A stretch of 9,232 nt of DNA, from positions 1 to 9,232 of the forward strand of contig DAIRGS010000275.1 of NCBI GenBank assembly GCA_036794395.1, read 5' to 3'. Made by a program: the position numbers and the translations under genes. Positions within the stretch are counted from its first letter, which is position 1. Every line of letters starts with the position of its first letter. Shown one piece after another: positions 1-5,755 of the stretch. This DNA is from DASXMX01 sp036794395. Lineage in GTDB: Bacteria > Planctomycetota > Phycisphaerae > Tepidisphaerales > Tepidisphaeraceae. The notes under the pieces were generated by a model. The model saw nothing but the letters and a program-made list of their open reading frames with translations, was not told the DNA's origin and made no database searches.

Positions 1-123
1 CTCCCCAACCCGCTCGCGGGCAGTCGCCAATTCCGCTCGCTTCCCCCGGCGTACCGGTGGAGGGAGAAGAAGGCCGCGTAAAGTGTCATGGACCCAGCAA
101 AGCTGAACTTTTGTTCGGCCAGC

Positions 124-152
124 TTGAGTGTCAAGACCCAAGTTGCTATAAA
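124..152 (+). promoter_or_regulatory. Probable sigma70-type promoter upstream of rpmJ
   Basis: A TTGAGT hexamer (124-129) and a TATAAA hexamer (147-152) are separated by exactly 17 nt, the optimal spacing for a housekeeping sigma factor. Initiation would fall near 159, about 48 nt before the rpmJ ATG. This would let the rpmJ-rpsM-rpsK-rpoA-rplQ block be transcribed independently of upstream spc-type genes, though readthrough from the left remains possible. The match is by eye, not by scoring. The DNA from 1 to 123 could hold the tail of an upstream gene (for example, a frame ending with TAA at 79-81), but I could not recognise a protein family there. Confidence 0.6.
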
Positions 153-206
153 GATGAATTCGACGGTCGGCGTACCGTCATTTTTGGTATTGGCGAGAGG
201 TCAGTC

Positions 207-320
207 ATGAAAGTCCGAAGTAGCGTCCGGCGAATCTGCGAAAACTGCAAGATTGTCCGTCGGAAGGGAATCGTGCGGGTCATCTGCACGAACACGAAGC
301 ACAAGCAAAAACAAGGATAA
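207..320 (+). CDS. rpmJ: 50S ribosomal protein L36
   Basis: This is a 37-residue basic protein of the normal L36 length and N-terminus (MKVRSSVRRICENCK). It carries the zinc-ribbon ligands of the 'C+' form: Cys11, Cys14, Cys27 and His32, so it should bind one zinc ion. L36 sits in the large ribosomal subunit and contacts 23S rRNA near the peptidyl-transferase side. The frame is open for at least 50 codons upstream, but the start is fixed by family length and by a GAGAGG Shine-Dalgarno (195-200) six nt before the ATG. It opens the alpha-type operon, with rpsM 92 nt downstream and a promoter-like sequence just before it. The presence of the cysteine form suggests no zinc-saving substitution in this copy. 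Confidence 0.97.
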   Translation: MKVRSSVRRICENCKIVRRKGIVRVICTNTKHKQKQG

Positions 321-381
321 CCCGCGAGGTTGCCGCTCGTTATTCGCAGCCGATCCTGACTCGGTGCGGTTAACCAGCAGG

Positions 382-409
382 GGACCATTGACCAGGGACA
401 AAGGACCAG
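382..409 (+). repeat. Heptad tandem repeat in the rpmJ-rpsM spacer
   Basis: Four consecutive 7-nt units are seen: GGACCAT, TGACCAG, GGACAAA, GGACCAG, with consensus GGACCAG. The third and fourth units together supply AAGGA (401-405), which is the Shine-Dalgarno of rpsM seven nt before its ATG. The repeat is short and degenerate, so on its own it would be unremarkable. It matters because every other spacer of this operon also has period-7 structure. Confidence 0.6.
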
Positions 410-412
410 AAC

Positions 413-799
413 ATGCCCCGTATCTCAGGCGTTGACATTCCGAACGATAAGCCAGTCTGGGTCAGTCTGACCTACATCTATGGCGTCGGCCCGACCAACA
501 GCCGGTTGATCCTTAAGGAAGCGGGCATTGATCCCCACCGCCGCGCCAAGGAACTGACCGAAGACGAGCTGGCCAAGATCATCGGCATTATCGACCGGCA
601 GTATCCGGTCGAAGGCGCTCTTCGTCGCCAGATCCAGCAGAACATCGGACGTCTTCGCGACATCGGCAGCTACCGTGGCAATCGCCATCGTCGCTCGCTT
701 CCGACCCGCGGCCAGCGCACCCGGTCCAACGCTCGAACCCGCAAGGGCCCGCGCAAGACCGTCGCCGGTAAGAAGGGCGTGAAGGAACTCGGTAAGTAA
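413..799 (+). CDS. rpsM: 30S ribosomal protein S13
   Basis: This 128-residue protein matches bacterial S13 along its whole length. It has the N-terminal MPRISGVDIPNDKP, the helix-hairpin-helix segment around YIYGVGPTNS (about 22-31), and the signature RHRRSLPTRGQRTRSNARTR near residues 91-110, followed by a basic KGPRKTVAGKKG tail. S13 lies in the 30S head, touches the P-site tRNA through its C-terminal tail and forms bridges to the 50S subunit. The ATG at 413 follows AAGGA (401-405) with a seven-nt spacer. It lies between rpmJ and rpsK, as in many bacterial alpha operons, but the spacers on both sides (92 and 89 nt) are long and repeat-bearing. Confidence 0.98.
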   Translation: MPRISGVDIPNDKPVWVSLTYIYGVGPTNSRLILKEAGIDPHRRAKELTEDELAKIIGIIDRQYPVEGALRRQIQQNIGRLRDIGSYRGNRHRRSLPTRGQRTRSNARTRKGPRKTVAGKKGVKELGK

Positions 800-847
800 G
801 GCGTCGAGAAATACGGTATCGTGAACTCGCGTGCTGATGAGCTTTTC

Positions 848-882
848 ATTCAGCATTTAGCAATCAGCATTCAGCAATAGGT
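848..882 (+). repeat. Heptad tandem repeat in the rpsM-rpsK spacer
   Basis: Four clean 7-nt units, ATTCAGC, ATTTAGC, AATCAGC and ATTCAGC (848-875), are followed by a degenerate unit, AATAGGT (876-882). The last unit contains the AGG (879-881) that serves as a weak Shine-Dalgarno for rpsK. The family (consensus ATTCAGC) differs in sequence from those in the other spacers of the operon, but the period is the same. Confidence 0.75.
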
Positions 883-888
883 TTGATC

Positions 889-1296
889 ATGGGTGAAGCA
901 GTAAAACAGGGTGCCAAGTCGCAAGCGAAGAAAAAGATTCGCAAGGGTGTAACCCGCGGAATTGCGCACATCAAGGCGACGTTCAACAACACGGTGGTGA
1001 CGATCACCGATACCAACGGCGAGACAATCGCCTGGGCCTCGGCCGGCAAGGGCGGGTTCTTCAAGGGTGCTCGAAAAAGCACGCCTTACGCGGCGGGTCG
1101 GGCGGCGGAAAATGCCGCTCAGATCGCCAAGAAGTCGGGCATGCTCGAAGTTGAGGTGAAGGTAAAGGGCCCCGGCTCTGGTCGCGAACAGGCGATCATT
1201 CAGTTGCAGCATGCCGGCCTTAAGATCACCGGCATCGAAGACGTCACCCCGCTGCCCCACAACGGCTGCCGCCCACCGAAAAAGCGGAGAGTGTAG
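889..1296 (+). CDS. rpsK: 30S ribosomal protein S11
   Basis: This 135-residue protein is S11, a platform protein of the 30S subunit that helps form the mRNA exit and Shine-Dalgarno-interaction region together with S7 and S18. Diagnostic segments are GIAHIKATFNNTVVTITD, the Gly/Ala-rich SAGKGGFFKGARKSTPYAA, and VKVKGPGSGREQAI. The C-terminal signature DVTPLPHNGCRPPKKRRV is also present. A TTG at 883 is in frame, but the ATG at 889 gives the expected N-terminus, with AGG (879-881) seven nt upstream as a weak ribosome-binding site. The next gene is rpoA, not rpsD, after a 309-nt non-coding gap. Confidence 0.98.
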   Translation: MGEAVKQGAKSQAKKKIRKGVTRGIAHIKATFNNTVVTITDTNGETIAWASAGKGGFFKGARKSTPYAAGRAAENAAQIAKKSGMLEVEVKVKGPGSGREQAIIQLQHAGLKITGIEDVTPLPHNGCRPPKKRRV

Positions 1297-1315
1297 GATA
1301 TTTGCGATTGCCGAT

Positions 1316-1337
1316 CCTTCGACAAGCTCAGGACAGG
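1316..1337. repeat. Short dispersed intergenic repeat (CCTTCGACAAGCTCAGG type)
   Basis: The segment begins CCTTCGACAAGCTCAGG and continues ACAGG. I recognise this word from memory as a very common dispersed intergenic repeat in unrelated bacterial genomes; when read through on the opposite strand it gives the peptide PELVEG. It is partly palindromic (CCT..GAC..GTC-type symmetry around the centre). Flanking words TTGCGAT, TGCCGAT on the left and TTGCAAT on the right resemble heptads, so it may have landed inside an older heptad tract. Only one clear copy lies in this window, so its repeat status rests on recall. Confidence 0.55.
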
Positions 1338-1376
1338 TTTTGCAATTTGATTTGCCGGTCGCGTGTTCTTGTGGTT

Positions 1377-1509
1377 TTTGAATCACAAATCGCAAATTTG
1401 AAATCTGAGATTTGAAATCTGAGATTTGAAATCTGCAATCCAAGATTCGAAATCTGCAATCCAAGATTTGAAATCTGGAATTTGAGATTTGAAATCTGAA
1501 ATTTGAAAT
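1377..1509. repeat. 19-unit perfect-period heptad array before rpoA
   Basis: Exactly 133 nt divide into nineteen 7-nt units with no insertion or deletion. In order they include TTTGAAT, CACAAAT, CGCAAAT, TTGAAAT, CTGAGAT, TTGAAAT, CTGAGAT, TTGAAAT, CTGCAAT, CCAAGAT, TCGAAAT, CTGCAAT, CCAAGAT, TTGAAAT, CTGGAAT, TTGAGAT, TTGAAAT, CTGAAAT, TTGAAAT. All nineteen end in AT and eighteen end in AAT or GAT; the consensus is YTGAAAT. There is a higher-order duplication of CTGCAAT+CCAAGAT. The tract is much more AT-rich than its surroundings. It is not a CRISPR array, since units are contiguous without spacers. It resembles in form the heptanucleotide short tandem repeats known from cyanobacteria. Confidence 0.93.
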
Positions 1510-1518
1510 TTAATGCGT

Positions 1519-1563
1519 GCCTCCTGGCGAGGCGGAAGACAGATGGCCCCCGACGGTGGGGGC
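1519..1563 (+). promoter_or_regulatory. Two consecutive small hairpins in the rpoA leader
   Basis: Two inverted repeats follow the heptad array. The first is GCCTC-CTGGC-GAGGC (1519-1533, 5-bp stem). The second is GCCCCC (1546-1551) pairing with GGGGGC (1558-1563) around a 6-nt loop. Neither is followed by a T-run, so they do not look like intrinsic terminators. They lie 42 or more nt before the rpoA start and could modulate RNA stability or translation, but no function can be assigned from the sequence alone. Confidence 0.45.
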
Positions 1564-1605
1564 GGTAACCTTTCGCAATTCAGGCAGGCACAAGGAGTGA
1601 GTGTT

Positions 1606-2703
1606 ATGCGAATTCGATGGCGTGGCCTTGAGCTGCCCTCCCGGGTTGTTCGGGATGAGCAGGTTTCGACCGAGACGTATGGGCGTTTTACCGCCGAGCC
1701 GTTTGAACGCGGCTTTGGCACGACGGTGGGCAACAGCCTCCGCCGAATTCTTTTGTCCTCGCTTGAAGGTGCGGCTGTCACCCACATCAAGCTCAAAGGC
1801 GCCGAGCACGAGTTCTCCAGCCTCAACGGTGTGATGGAAGACGTCACCGACATCATCCTCAACATCAAGAGCCTGATTGTGAAGCTCGATTCGGACGAGC
1901 CCAAGGACATGAAGCTCACGGCCCGCAAGGCCGGGGCGATTACCGCCGGGATGATCGAAGCCGATCCGGCAATTACCTTGGTCAACAAAGACATGGTCAT
2001 TGCCACCCTCACCGAGGATCTGCCCTTCGACATGACTCTGTCCGTGAACAAGGGCCGTGGTTATGTAACCGCCGCCGAAAACATCATGGACATCGATGAG
2101 CAGGAAGTCGGCCTGATCTCGGTCGACAGCATGTACTCGCCGGTGACCCGCGTTCGATACGCCACAGAAGACGCGCGCGTCGGCCAGAAGACCGACTACG
2201 ACCGCCTGATCCTCGAGATCTGGACCAATGGCACGCTGACTCCGGAAATGGCGCTGGTTGAAGCCAGCAAGATTCTCCGTAAGCATCTCAATCCGTTCGT
2301 TCAGTACTTCGAGCTCGGCAGCGATATCGCCAATGATGAAGCCGTCGCGGCTCTTCGCAATGCCAACAAGGCGATGATCGATCCGGAGCTTCAGCAGAAG
2401 CTGGGCATGTCGGTTCAGGAACTGGATCTGTCCGTTCGAGCCAACAACTGCCTGGAAGCGGCAAAGATCCAGACCGTTCGCGATCTGGTCCAGAAGAACG
2501 ATACGGATCTGCTCAAGGTCCGCAGCTTTGGCAAGACCAGCCTGCGTGAAGTCAAGCGCAAGCTGGCCGACATGGGTCTGAGCCTCGGCATGGATCTCAA
2601 CCAGCTCCCATCCGTGACCGACATGGCCGACGAGGACGACGAAGATTTGACCGAAGAACCCCAGGGCGAAGAAGCCAGCGCCACACACGGCGGAAATGCC
2701 TAA
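1606..2703 (+). CDS. rpoA: DNA-directed RNA polymerase subunit alpha
   Basis: This 365-residue RpoA is the assembly scaffold of RNA polymerase. The N-terminal domain (about 1-235) has the conserved dimerisation helix ERGFGTTVGNSLRRILLSS (residues 34-52). The C-terminal domain (about 270-335) has SVRANNCL, in which Arg278 corresponds to the E. coli UP-element-contacting Arg265, and the helix-hairpin-helix FGKTSLREVKRKL segment. A strongly acidic tail (about 339-357, rich in Asp and Glu) extends it beyond the usual 310-350 residues. The frame is open from 1513, but the start at 1606 gives the family N-terminus (MRIRWRGLELP) and has AAGGAG (1592-1597) eight nt upstream. It is followed by rplQ after a 104-nt spacer with a hairpin. 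Confidence 0.98.
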   Translation: MRIRWRGLELPSRVVRDEQVSTETYGRFTAEPFERGFGTTVGNSLRRILLSSLEGAAVTHIKLKGAEHEFSSLNGVMEDVTDIILNIKSLIVKLDSDEPKDMKLTARKAGAITAGMIEADPAITLVNKDMVIATLTEDLPFDMTLSVNKGRGYVTAAENIMDIDEQEVGLISVDSMYSPVTRVRYATEDARVGQKTDYDRLILEIWTNGTLTPEMALVEASKILRKHLNPFVQYFELGSDIANDEAVAALRNANKAMIDPELQQKLGMSVQELDLSVRANNCLEAAKIQTVRDLVQKNDTDLLKVRSFGKTSLREVKRKLADMGLSLGMDLNQLPSVTDMADEDDEDLTEEPQGEEASATHGGNA

Positions 2704-2706
2704 GAA

Positions 2707-2796
2707 CAGTGCTGAGTCAACAGTGCTGAGTGCTGGAATGATCCGGCACTCAGCACTCGATACTCAGCACTGTGTACTTTGCACTCAGCACTGAAA
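2707..2796. repeat. Heptad repeat with inverted halves in the rpoA-rplQ spacer
   Basis: The left half reads CAGTGCT, GAGTCAA, CAGTGCT, GAGTGCT (2707-2734). The right half reads ACTCAGC, ACTCGAT, ACTCAGC, ACTGTGT, ACTTTGC, ACTCAGC, ACTGAAA (2748-2796). The right-half family (consensus ACTCAGC) is the reverse complement of the left-half family, so the tract is both period-7 and palindromic. It runs up to the Shine-Dalgarno AAGGA (2796-2800) of rplQ. Confidence 0.88.
2722..2757 (+). promoter_or_regulatory. 15-bp hairpin between rpoA and rplQ
   Basis: Positions 2722-2736 pair with 2743-2757 around a 6-nt loop (AATGAT). Fourteen pairs are Watson-Crick and one (T2734 with G2745) is a G-U wobble in the + transcript. 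No T-run follows, so it is more likely an mRNA-processing or stabilising structure, or a partial attenuator, than a full terminator. It arises from the inversion of heptad units within the spacer. Position is suited to setting the ratio of L17 to RpoA expression, but that is inference. Confidence 0.6.
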
Positions 2797-2807
2797 AGGA
2801 TACTCCC

Positions 2808-3356
2808 ATGCGTCACATGCTCCGCGGCCGTCAGCTCAGCCGCGATACCGAACACCGCAAGGCGCTTCGCCGCAACCTGATTCAAAGCCTCTTCGAGCAC
2901 GGCAAGATCCGCACAACCCTTCCCAAGGCGAAGGAAGTCCGTGCCCTGGCCGAGAAGATGATCACGCTTGCCCGCACCGGCACGCTGAACAATCGCCGCC
3001 GGGTCATCGCCATGCTTCAGGATCGACGCCTCGTCGACAAAGAGCGGGAATTCACCGGCCAGACGGTTGTCCAGAAGCTCTTCAGCGAGATCGCCCCAAG
3101 CTTTGCCGATCGCCCGGGCGGATACACCCGTATCATCAAGCTGAGCGATTTCCGCATCGGCGATGGCGGTAATCTTGTGCTTCTTCAGTTACTGACCGAA
3201 GAATCCAAGCCCACCGGCACCGCGCGTCGCAGCGCGGGCCTTCGTCGCAAGCGCAACGACCGCAAGCACCAATTCGCCAGCCGGATCCTCAAGCAGCGGC
3301 AGAAGACCGAACAACCGGCCGCAGCCGCTACCGAGACGCCCGAATCCAAAGCCTGA
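2808..3356 (+). CDS. rplQ: 50S ribosomal protein L17
   Basis: This 182-residue protein begins MRHMLRGRQLSRDTEHRKAL, the L17 signature start, and keeps the conserved RTTLPKAKEVRALAEKMITLAR helix region (about 37-58). It also has the RPGGYTRI loop (about 102-109). L17 is a 50S protein near the exit side of the tunnel. Most L17 proteins have about 115-130 residues; here the extra 50-60 residues form a basic RRKRNDRKHQ region followed by an Ala/Glu/Pro-rich tail. An in-frame GTG lies upstream at 2772, but the ATG at 2808 has AAGGA (2796-2800) seven nt before it and fits the family. It is the last gene before a strong terminator. Confidence 0.97.
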   Translation: MRHMLRGRQLSRDTEHRKALRRNLIQSLFEHGKIRTTLPKAKEVRALAEKMITLARTGTLNNRRRVIAMLQDRRLVDKEREFTGQTVVQKLFSEIAPSFADRPGGYTRIIKLSDFRIGDGGNLVLLQLLTEESKPTGTARRSAGLRRKRNDRKHQFASRILKQRQKTEQPAAAATETPESKA

Positions 3357-3405
3357 GTTTTGGCATTTTTTGCTGTCAATAGCTTCGAAGAATTCGATCT
3401 TTACT

Positions 3406-3448
3406 CAATCGCGACCGGCCAACATATTGGCCGGTCGCGATTGCTTTT
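3406..3448 (+). terminator. Intrinsic terminator of the ribosomal operon
   Basis: A perfect 17-bp stem (CAATCGCGACCGGCCAA at 3406-3422 with its complement at 3427-3443) closes a four-nt CATA loop and is followed by C and TTTT (3445-3448). It lies 50 nt after the rplQ stop. This is the strongest simple hairpin in the window and separates the ribosomal genes from the MFS gene. The T-run is short, but the stem is very stable. Confidence 0.9.
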
Positions 3449-3461
3449 AAGAAGTATTGGT

Positions 3462-4694
3462 GTGAGATTGATTCGTTCCCTCGGCACAATCCCCGTTGCA
3501 TATCTGACCTTTGTCGGCTTGGGGGTCATGTCGGGATTGCTCGGGTTGGCGTGGCCATCGATTCAAGCCGAGTACGGGCGTTCACTTGGCTCTATTAACG
3601 ACATTTATATCGCCACAACCCTCGCGTACTTGACACCCAGCCTCCTGGTGGGAAGTTTGACGCGGAAACTGGGAACCGGCCGAATCCTTCTGATGGGCTC
3701 GGGCAGCGTCGTGCTTTCGATGCTGGGGATCGCCGGCGCGGGGTCTTGGGGATCACTGATCTTTTTCTGTGGATTGTCGGGTTTCGGTGCGGGTCTGATT
3801 GATTCAGGGATGAATCTCTACATGGCGACCTATCATGCGGCGCGCGAGATGATTCGCCTGCACGCGTGTTTTGGGATTGGCATCACGATCGGCCCACTGG
3901 TGATGGTGATTGTGCTGCATGAAAAGTTGGGCTGGCGGGCGGGATACGTCGTCGCCGCTTCGATCATGCTTTGCGTCTGTGCGGTGATCCTTTGGACGAT
4001 CCGCGACTGGCAAAATAATGGGCCGGGCGCGAAAGCGGGCGATCCACCGGCCCTCGCGCGGGCCGCGTTTTGGGAAAGTCTTCGCTTGCCCGTCGTGTGG
4101 ATTGGTTTAACCGTCTTCGTGGCGTGCGTTGGCGTTGAACTGGCGTCCGGACAATGGGCGTACACCGTGCTCGTCCACTCTCGCGGCTTCAGCCCCGAGC
4201 GCGGCGGGCTGATGGTCAGCGCGTTCTGGGCCGCATTCACCGGCGGGCGCATTGTGTTCAGCTTCATCGTCGGACGCTTTGATCCCCAGCGCATCTTGAC
4301 CGCGGGCATCATTGGGACGGCGGTTGGTTCAATGCTGTTCTGGTGGGCGCCCATCCCGGCGGTGGGTGCGGCCGGACTGCTGATCCTGGGCTTCGCGGAT
4401 GCACCCGTCTTCCCACTATTGATGGCCAGCACCCTTCGACGGGTCGGTGCCGCGCACACCGAAAACGCGGTGGGAATGCAGATGGTCGCCGGTGGGGCGG
4501 CGGGGGCGCTTGTGCCGGGGATTATCGGGATCATTGCCGAGCATCACGGACTCGGCACCATTGCCGCGTGTATCGCACTATTGTCGGCGGTGGCCGCGGG
4601 GTTCTACGCGATATCAGTCAAGTCCGCGGGAGATCCGGCAATACCTGCCGTGGAAGTCCGATCGCCTGCCATCACCGATGCGACCGCTGTTTAG
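3462..4694 (+). CDS. Major facilitator superfamily permease, substrate unknown
   Basis: This is an integral inner-membrane transporter of about 410 residues, the usual MFS size, with roughly 12 hydrophobic segments in two halves. The loop after TM2 reads GSLTRKLGTGR (about 64-74), a degenerate version of the MFS 'motif A' (GxxxDxxGRR). A related GRIVFSFIVGRFDP loop occurs in the second half. GFGAGLIDSGMNLY is a helix motif seen in sugar or drug MFS members. The frame extends back to a TTG at 3360, but that would translate through the terminator hairpin. I prefer the GTG at 3462, with AAGAAG (3449-3454) seven nt before it; a TTG at 3468 is an alternative. It converges with the minus-strand hydrolase. 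The substrate cannot be read from the sequence; a sugar or uronate is possible given the neighbours. Confidence 0.85.
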   Translation: MRLIRSLGTIPVAYLTFVGLGVMSGLLGLAWPSIQAEYGRSLGSINDIYIATTLAYLTPSLLVGSLTRKLGTGRILLMGSGSVVLSMLGIAGAGSWGSLIFFCGLSGFGAGLIDSGMNLYMATYHAAREMIRLHACFGIGITIGPLVMVIVLHEKLGWRAGYVVAASIMLCVCAVILWTIRDWQNNGPGAKAGDPPALARAAFWESLRLPVVWIGLTVFVACVGVELASGQWAYTVLVHSRGFSPERGGLMVSAFWAAFTGGRIVFSFIVGRFDPQRILTAGIIGTAVGSMLFWWAPIPAVGAAGLLILGFADAPVFPLLMASTLRRVGAAHTENAVGMQMVAGGAAGALVPGIIGIIAEHHGLGTIAACIALLSAVAAGFYAISVKSAGDPAIPAVEVRSPAITDATAV

Positions 4695-4730
4695 CAGCAT
4701 TGAAGATTCACTGGTGATATCCTCGAGCTT

Positions 4731-4809
4731 GTCATCCTGGAGCGCAGCGAAGGATCTGATTCCGGACAACCATTCGACTTTCAGATCCTTCGCTGCGCTC
4801 CAGGATGAC
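4731..4809. repeat. 79-bp hairpin (REP-like) element, copy 1
   Basis: A perfect 29-bp inverted repeat (4731-4759 with 4781-4809) begins GTCATCCTGGAGCGCAGCG and encloses a 21-nt loop (4760-4780). I recognise the arm from memory as a widely dispersed intergenic element, whose read-through gives the peptide SSWSAAKDL. It sits between the convergent 3' ends of the MFS and hydrolase genes, so it may also stop transcription from both sides, though there is no T-run. A second copy in reverse orientation lies at 5756-5834. Confidence 0.92.
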
Positions 4810-4828
4810 ATCCGCCACAATCCTGTCC

Positions 4829-5701
4829 TCACGACTTAGGTTGAAAACCCAAATTGATCAGCCACTCCTGGAACTGAATAGGCCATTCGCTGGCAGGGGG
4901 AGCGGCCTTGGGTTTGATGCCGAATCCGTGGCCGATTTTGGCATAGATGTGAAGCTCAACCGGCACGCCAACCTGCTTAAAGCGAAGGTAAACGTTCGCC
5001 ATGCCCTCCGAGATGTCAGGGCGATCCAGATTGCCACAGGCGAGAAATGCCGGCGGAGACGCTTTCGTCGGGATAATCTTTCCCGAAGTCCCAGGATAGA
5101 TCAGCGCCTGGAAGTTCGGCTTGGCACTCTGATGATCGATCGGGTCAGCGGCCGCGTCGATCGGGCCGTCCATTTTAATGCTCGCAAGCGAGGCCAGTTC
5201 GCCTCCGGCGGAGAACCCCATCACTCCCACTGCATCCGGGTTGATGTTCCACTCTTTAGCCCGGCTGCGAACAAGACGAATCGCCCGCTGTGTATCCGCG
5301 AGCGATTCAACTTCAATCTTGTAAGTTGATCCCGGCTCCCGCGCCAGACGATATTTAACGACGAACACGGCAATGCCATGACCGGCGAACCATTCGCCCA
5401 CGTTGTAACCCTCGTGGCTGATGGCGAGGTTTCGATGTCCCCCACCCGGCAAAACGATCACGGCCACACCCGTGGCCTGACCCTTGGGCGGAAGGTACGG
5501 AAGAATCGACGGGTTGTGGATACCCATAAGCGTGGTGAAGTTGCGTTCGGGGCCATCCGGTTTGCCCACTTCAGGGGCGGTTTTTCCTTCCGATCCGGGC
5601 GCTCCGTTTGGCCACAGTGGGATCGACTTGGGAACGTCGGCCGCAAGGGCGGTTGAAATGAGCGCGAGGGAAATCGCAACCGCGATGAATCGTTTGATCA
5701 T
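4829..5701 (-). CDS. Secreted alpha/beta hydrolase, acetyl-esterase-like
   Basis: This 290-residue protein starts with a Sec signal peptide (positive MIKR, hydrophobic core, likely cleavage after Ala20 or Ala21 in STALAADV), so it should act outside the cytoplasm. SIPLWPNGAPG (26-36) is typical of the N-terminus of acetyl-xylan-esterase-like and BD-FAE-like hydrolases. The oxyanion region is VLPGGGH (83-89). The nucleophile elbow is GFSAGG with Ser164. Asp226 (GNLDRPD) and His258 (IGHGFG) complete a plausible triad. The reaction would be hydrolysis of ester groups, perhaps acetyl groups on plant polysaccharide. The frame extends upstream into a hairpin repeat; the ATG at 5701 has AAGGGA about eight nt before it and starts the signal peptide. 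It follows the beta-propeller gene after 182 nt and is bracketed by two inverted repeat elements. Confidence 0.88.
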   Translation of the reverse strand: MIKRFIAVAISLALISTALAADVPKSIPLWPNGAPGSEGKTAPEVGKPDGPERNFTTLMGIHNPSILPYLPPKGQATGVAVIVLPGGGHRNLAISHEGYNVGEWFAGHGIAVFVVKYRLAREPGSTYKIEVESLADTQRAIRLVRSRAKEWNINPDAVGVMGFSAGGELASLASIKMDGPIDAAADPIDHQSAKPNFQALIYPGTSGKIIPTKASPPAFLACGNLDRPDISEGMANVYLRFKQVGVPVELHIYAKIGHGFGIKPKAAPPASEWPIQFQEWLINLGFQPKS

Positions 5702-5755
5702 GAATGGGTTCCCTTCTTGTTCTACTGAAATCCTGTCAAGGACGCGTAAAAGCCT

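Larger units (their letters stand above)
1297..1605. other. 309-nt non-coding spacer where rpsD would be expected
   Basis: I see no S4 (rpsD) gene or remnant here. From left to right the gap holds a short widespread-type repeat (1316-1337), a 19-unit heptad array (1377-1509), two small hairpins (1519-1533 and 1546-1563), and the rpoA ribosome-binding site (1592-1597). Open frames crossing it on the minus strand are made of the repeat units themselves and are not credible genes. Confidence 0.8.

Noticed and set aside
1..81. Possible C-terminal tail of an upstream gene ending with TAA at 79-81
   Set aside because: The short peptide could not be matched to the expected neighbours (map, infA, secY, adk), so it was not annotated.
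57..206. In-frame upstream extension of rpmJ
   Set aside because: L36 is 37-38 residues in bacteria; the extension has no family features and overlaps the promoter-like sequence.
1377..1509. CRISPR array
   Set aside because: Units are 7 nt and contiguous, with no spacers and no cas genes nearby.
1383..2051. Minus-strand frame with repetitive N/Q/F/S/D peptide
   Set aside because: The repetitive part is simply the heptad array translated, and the rest is antisense to rpoA.
1510..2688. 392-codon minus-strand open frame over rpoA
   Set aside because: It is the antisense shadow of an unmistakable RpoA.
3360..3461. TTG start at 3360 for the MFS gene, adding 34 N-terminal residues
   Set aside because: The extension would be encoded by the rplQ terminator hairpin (3406-3443) and shows no MFS similarity; GTG 3462 has a plausible ribosome-binding site.
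4731..4809. Element copy 1 as a classical intrinsic terminator
   Set aside because: The stem is perfect but there is no T-run on either side, and the same element occurs elsewhere, so a repeat is the better call.
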